Assembly: GCA_903842755.1 (NCBI GenBank)
Contig: CAIMNF010000389.1
Location: 1 to 16,874 of the forward strand
Direction of reading: 5' to 3'
Source: Oligoflexia bacterium
GTDB taxonomy: Bacteria > Bdellovibrionota > UBA1018 > CAIMNF01
Length of the DNA stretch: 16,874 nt
Shown here one piece after another: positions 15,048 to 16,874 of the stretch (the first letter of the stretch is position 1; each line of letters starts with the position of its first letter). Both the position numbers and the translations under genes were made by a program. The notes beneath the pieces were generated by a model, which searched no databases, was not told the origin of the DNA, and saw only the letters and a program-made list of their open reading frames with translations.

Positions 15048-15527
15048 GTGGACTCGTCCAATCGTTTTCCCATCCCCGTATCGACTTTGCAACAGTTTCT
15101 TCCGCACCGACCGCCAATGGTCTGGGTGGACCACGTGTTGTCCGGTGATCAAGCCAGTGGCAGCTGCCGAATTACTTTAAATCCAAAAGCACACTATTGT
15201 TCGGAAACGAGCTTACGCCAATCCAGCTTAATTGAATGGATTGCACAATCCTTTGGATACGTCCGCGCCGCAGTGACTGACCTCACTTCAAGCCGCGCTT
15301 ACTTAGCAGCGGTAAGAGACGTTGAGTTTTGTGAAGAAAAAGTTTGGAATCAATTTGCGTGTAATTTAAAAGAAGGTGACACCGCGACGGTTCACGTAAA
15401 AATCCTAAGAACTCTTTCACCCATTACACTAGCAGCAGGGGAAGTCTACGGGCCGGAGGGTACTCTTTTGGTGAAAGCTTCTTTCAAACTTTACATTGAG
15501 TCGGAGACGAGAAGCGGCGCGAGTTAA
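15048..15527 (+). CDS. Hot-dog 3-hydroxyacyl-ACP dehydratase (ApeP-type)
   Basis: A 159-residue hot-dog protein if it starts at GTG 15048. The region before that start is the reverse of the minus-strand dehydratase and shows no conserved protein. FLPHRPPMVWVDHVL (residues 17-31) is the opening block of FabZ-like dehydratases. His49 and Glu63 (in SLIEWIAQSFG) are 14 residues apart as in the FabZ catalytic pair, although the usual HFPG loop is replaced. It should act with the minus-strand dehydratase on polyene intermediates. There is no good ribosome-binding site; an AGG lies 10 bases upstream. It could be transcribed by read-through from the ligase gene across the antisense gene, or from a promoter inside that gene. 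Starts further upstream in frame (14859, 14895, 14898) cannot be excluded but would overlap the partner gene heavily. Confidence 0.78.
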   Translation: MDSSNRFPIPVSTLQQFLPHRPPMVWVDHVLSGDQASGSCRITLNPKAHYCSETSLRQSSLIEWIAQSFGYVRAAVTDLTSSRAYLAAVRDVEFCEEKVWNQFACNLKEGDTATVHVKILRTLSPITLAAGEVYGPEGTLLVKASFKLYIESETRSGAS

Positions 15528-15550
15528 TTCGACTCAATGAAAGTCATTGA
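15494..15550. repeat. Mutually exclusive inverted repeats at the end of the operon
   Basis: CATTGAGTCG at 15494-15503 and its exact complement CGACTCAATG at 15530-15539 could pair around the stop codon of the plus-strand dehydratase (one G-T and one A-T pair extend the stem inward). TCAATG at 15534-15539 can instead pair with CATTGA at 15545-15550 across a five-base loop. The two stems share 15534-15539 and cannot form together. No T-tract follows, so this is not a standard intrinsic terminator; an attenuator, mRNA end-stabilising structure or operator is possible. Confidence 0.5.
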
Positions 15551-15551
15551 T

Positions 15552-15565
15552 CAGTTTTGAAACTG
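15552..15565. repeat. Perfect 14-bp palindrome-like element
   Basis: CAGTT, a TTGA centre and AACTG form a perfect inverted repeat directly after the preceding stems. It could be a small hairpin or a dimeric regulator's binding site. No function is shown by sequence alone. Confidence 0.4.
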
Positions 15566-15621
15566 CAGTGTTAATCTACAATGTGATACCGCGAAACAAA
15601 GCTGGTACAAAAAATTATATC

Positions 15622-15650
15622 TTGATCTTTTAAATACAGTATACTAAACT
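15622..15650 (+). promoter_or_regulatory. Candidate promoter for the exported kinase-like gene
   Basis: Within the 186-base gap 15528-15713, TTGATC (15622-15627) and TAAACT (15645-15650) are spaced 17 bases apart, each matching 4 of 6 consensus bases. An overlapping TATACT at 15640-15645 matches the -10 consensus better but lacks a -35 at the proper distance. The rest of the gap is AT-rich with inverted repeats and no coding potential that I can see. Confidence 0.25.
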
Positions 15651-15656
15651 GGCCGC

Positions 15657-15672
15657 GCTTTATCACTAAAGC
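15657..15672 (+). repeat. Leader hairpin upstream of the exported kinase-like gene
   Basis: GCTTTA, loop TCAC and TAAAGC form a perfect six-base stem with a tetraloop, about 40 bases before the GTG at 15714 and just downstream of the candidate promoter. It would lie near the 5' end of the transcript and could stabilise the mRNA. Confidence 0.4.
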
Positions 15673-15713
15673 AGAAGGTAGCTGTTATTTTAATTAAGAT
15701 AGAAAAAAGCATC

Positions 15714-16550
15714 GTGTACGCCTCGCATTTTTTCAAAAAAGCCGCTCTCGTCGTCATCCTTTTCTTCGCCATAACTTCTGGCGCCCAAGCTCAGGTTATC
15801 GAGCTTTGGGATTCAAAAGGTGAATGCAAAAGTAATTACGACCTTAATGTCGGTCGCCTCCCCAAGGGAAGCACTCTAAACCTCGGAAACGGAAAAAGCG
15901 TAACCATCCAGGGGCTATTAGGGCGCGGCAACACTACATACATTTATGACATCGGCAATGGAAAGGCGATTCGATTACCTCGCGGAAGCGGTGTTAGTGA
16001 ATTAAATGTTTCTTATCAAGGCTATTTGACTTGGTTCAACACCGGATTCTTAAAACTAGCAGGCACCGAGGCACCAATCGTTAAAATTTTTAGCGAGGAG
16101 AGTGACGTCTCAAGATACCTGATTGTTGAAAACTTAAGCGTTGCGTTTACTCTTGAAGATCTAATTTATCGAAAAAGCGAACTTCAACCGGAAATGGCCG
16201 CAGAAGCAACCCGTGCGTTACTTGAAGAATTTGCGCCCAAGACTTGGCAAATTTCATTTGTAAGTGACATGTATTCTAGCCAATTATTCTACTCGCCCCG
16301 GGGTTGGGTGATCGGTGATTTAACGAGTACCGTTTACTTCGCAAAAAACACGGCCTCCGCAACTTTATTTTCAAGCATGGGACAACTCCCTTTAAACTGG
16401 CGCTTAAAATTAGAGAAATCGGTAAAAATCGCCCGTGAAGAAAAACTCCATCACGGATCCTTTCTGGCTCACTCCGTTCACAACGTTATTCACTGTGCCC
16501 GAATTTTGTCCGGCATGGTGACCTCTGTTAACTTTGTCCCCGCAAACTAA
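15714..16550 (+). CDS. Exported protein of unknown function with degenerate kinase-like motif order
   Basis: A 278-residue protein I do not recognise as a named family. Residues 1-27 form a signal peptide (KK, a hydrophobic run, then GAQAQ), so it is exported. The start is GTG, with only a weak A-rich sequence upstream. The mature part has a glycine-rich stretch LLGRGNTTYIYDIG (68-81) followed by KAIRLPR, then YLIVENLS (135-142), and later SDMYSSQLFYSPRGWVIGDLTS (184-205). The order resembles the protein kinase-like fold: P-loop, VAIK strand (with Arg87 at the lysine position), hinge, catalytic loop (Asp185, with Gln190 five residues later in place of Asn) and metal aspartate (Asp202, DLT in place of DFG). 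This is my inference by eye. It may be a pseudokinase-like exported protein or chance similarity. It is probably not part of the polyene operon. Confidence 0.7.
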   Translation: MYASHFFKKAALVVILFFAITSGAQAQVIELWDSKGECKSNYDLNVGRLPKGSTLNLGNGKSVTIQGLLGRGNTTYIYDIGNGKAIRLPRGSGVSELNVSYQGYLTWFNTGFLKLAGTEAPIVKIFSEESDVSRYLIVENLSVAFTLEDLIYRKSELQPEMAAEATRALLEEFAPKTWQISFVSDMYSSQLFYSPRGWVIGDLTSTVYFAKNTASATLFSSMGQLPLNWRLKLEKSVKIAREEKLHHGSFLAHSVHNVIHCARILSGMVTSVNFVPAN

Positions 16551-16568
16551 AAATGAACTCTCCCCTTA

Positions 16569-16604
16569 AGTGGCTATTTGAGCCATTCATTCCTTTACTT
16601 TTTT
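16569..16604 (+). terminator. Possible intrinsic terminator
   Basis: TGGCT (16571-16575), loop ATTTG and AGCCA (16581-16585) form a stem that a G-T and an A-T pair extend outward. A T-rich stretch follows a few bases later, ending in TTTTTT around 16599-16604. The stem is short and the T-run is displaced, so the call is modest; it lies 18 bases after the stop of the exported protein gene, where a terminator is expected. Confidence 0.35.
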
Positions 16605-16622
16605 ACATAACTAGACTATAAA
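16594..16622 (+). promoter_or_regulatory. Promoter that may give a leaderless transcript
   Basis: TTTACT (16594-16599, 4 of 6) and TATAAA (16617-16622, 5 of 6) are exactly 17 bases apart. A transcription start seven bases after the -10 would fall on or next to the ATG at 16629. No ribosome-binding sequence is present, which agrees with a leaderless mRNA. Confidence 0.4.
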
Positions 16623-16628
16623 AATCAA

Positions 16629-16874
16629 ATGAACCAATACTTTAGCTTTACTGTTGCATTTACCCTGATCTCCACACTTTTGATCTCGCCTGCCTTTGGA
16701 AATATCCATCCATGCAACCTCAGTTTAATGGATCATAAGGAATTAAAAGAATTTAATATCGCCGGAAAAATTTTGGCAGATTGGGTCAAGCGTTTTGAAC
16801 AAATGAATGAGAAAATGGCAAGTATTCAAGACCAATTAAAATACCAAAAGGAATCGAAAAAACTAGCAGCAGCG
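16629..16874 (+). CDS. Exported coiled-coil protein, N-terminal part (truncated by window end)
   Basis: An open frame of 82 codons runs from ATG 16629 to the end of the window. Residues 1-24 form a signal peptide (hydrophobic core TLISTLLIS, then PAFG before Asn25). The mature part has a lone cysteine (Cys29) and then a strongly charged helical region (about 36-82, with repeated Lys, Glu and Gln, e.g. RFEQMNEKMASIQDQL), which looks like a coiled coil. I do not recognise the family. It lies 78 bases after the preceding exported protein gene and probably has its own promoter. Confidence 0.6.
   Translation, partial: MNQYFSFTVAFTLISTLLISPAFGNIHPCNLSLMDHKELKEFNIAGKILADWVKRFEQMNEKMASIQDQLKYQKESKKLAAA

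Noticed and set aside
15494..15550. Standard rho-independent terminator of the polyketide operon
   Set aside because: The stem includes the stop codon, has a loop of about 22 bases, is not GC-rich at the base and has no T-tract on either strand.
1..16874. CRISPR array, insertion sequence, integrase or tRNA-borne attachment site
   Set aside because: No regularly spaced direct repeats, transposase or integrase motifs, or tRNA-like cloverleaf were seen on either strand by eye.

Overview
The window carries a pigment or lipid type II polyketide locus of the aryl polyene / xanthomonadin / flexirubin class in a Gram-negative bacterium. An outer membrane is implied by the TolC-like channel, the lipid A-type acyltransferase domain and the several exported proteins. 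The phylum cannot be fixed from the sequence; a Bdellovibrionota-like or other non-enterobacterial lineage is only a guess. I found no transposase, tRNA, rRNA or CRISPR array.

Left arm (1-5082, minus strand): a tightly packed operon read in the order PlsC-like acyltransferase, a three-part fusion (GT2 glycosyltransferase, DUF2062, LpxL-type acyltransferase), TolC-like outer-membrane channel, HlyD/MacA-like adaptor, and the first 12 codons of what looks like an ABC transporter ATPase cut by the window edge. These genes fit decoration and anchoring of the product in a lipid, plus tripartite export.

Right arm (5111-14649, plus strand): an operon that starts only 28 bp from the divergent plsC-like gene and is joined by ATGA/TAATG overlaps. 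Its genes are a FabG-like ketoreductase, a RetSat/CrtI-like flavoprotein, a ketosynthase, an acyl carrier protein, a second ketosynthase, a short ketosynthase-like protein whose nucleophile is replaced (chain-length-factor type), a MIO aromatic amino acid ammonia lyase, a flavin-dependent halogenase-like protein, and a short adenylate-forming ligase. After it comes a pair of hot-dog dehydratases whose start codons nearly touch: one on the minus strand (14657-15046), one on the plus strand (15048-15527).

Inferred pathway: the lyase deaminates tyrosine (or phenylalanine) to a coumarate/cinnamate starter. The ligase activates it and loads the carrier protein. The ketosynthase/chain-length-factor pair, ketoreductase and dehydratase pair build a conjugated polyene, the halogenase-like enzyme may chlorinate or brominate the aryl head, and the left arm attaches the polyene to a lipid or sugar-lipid and moves it outward. 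No DarA/DarB-type resorcinol-forming enzymes, MMPL exporter, LolA-like carrier or phosphopantetheinyl transferase is seen here.

Right edge (15528-16874): a regulatory-looking intergenic stretch with several inverted repeats, then two exported proteins of unknown role. The first shows a degenerate protein-kinase-like motif order; the second is truncated by the window end and may be translated from a leaderless transcript.
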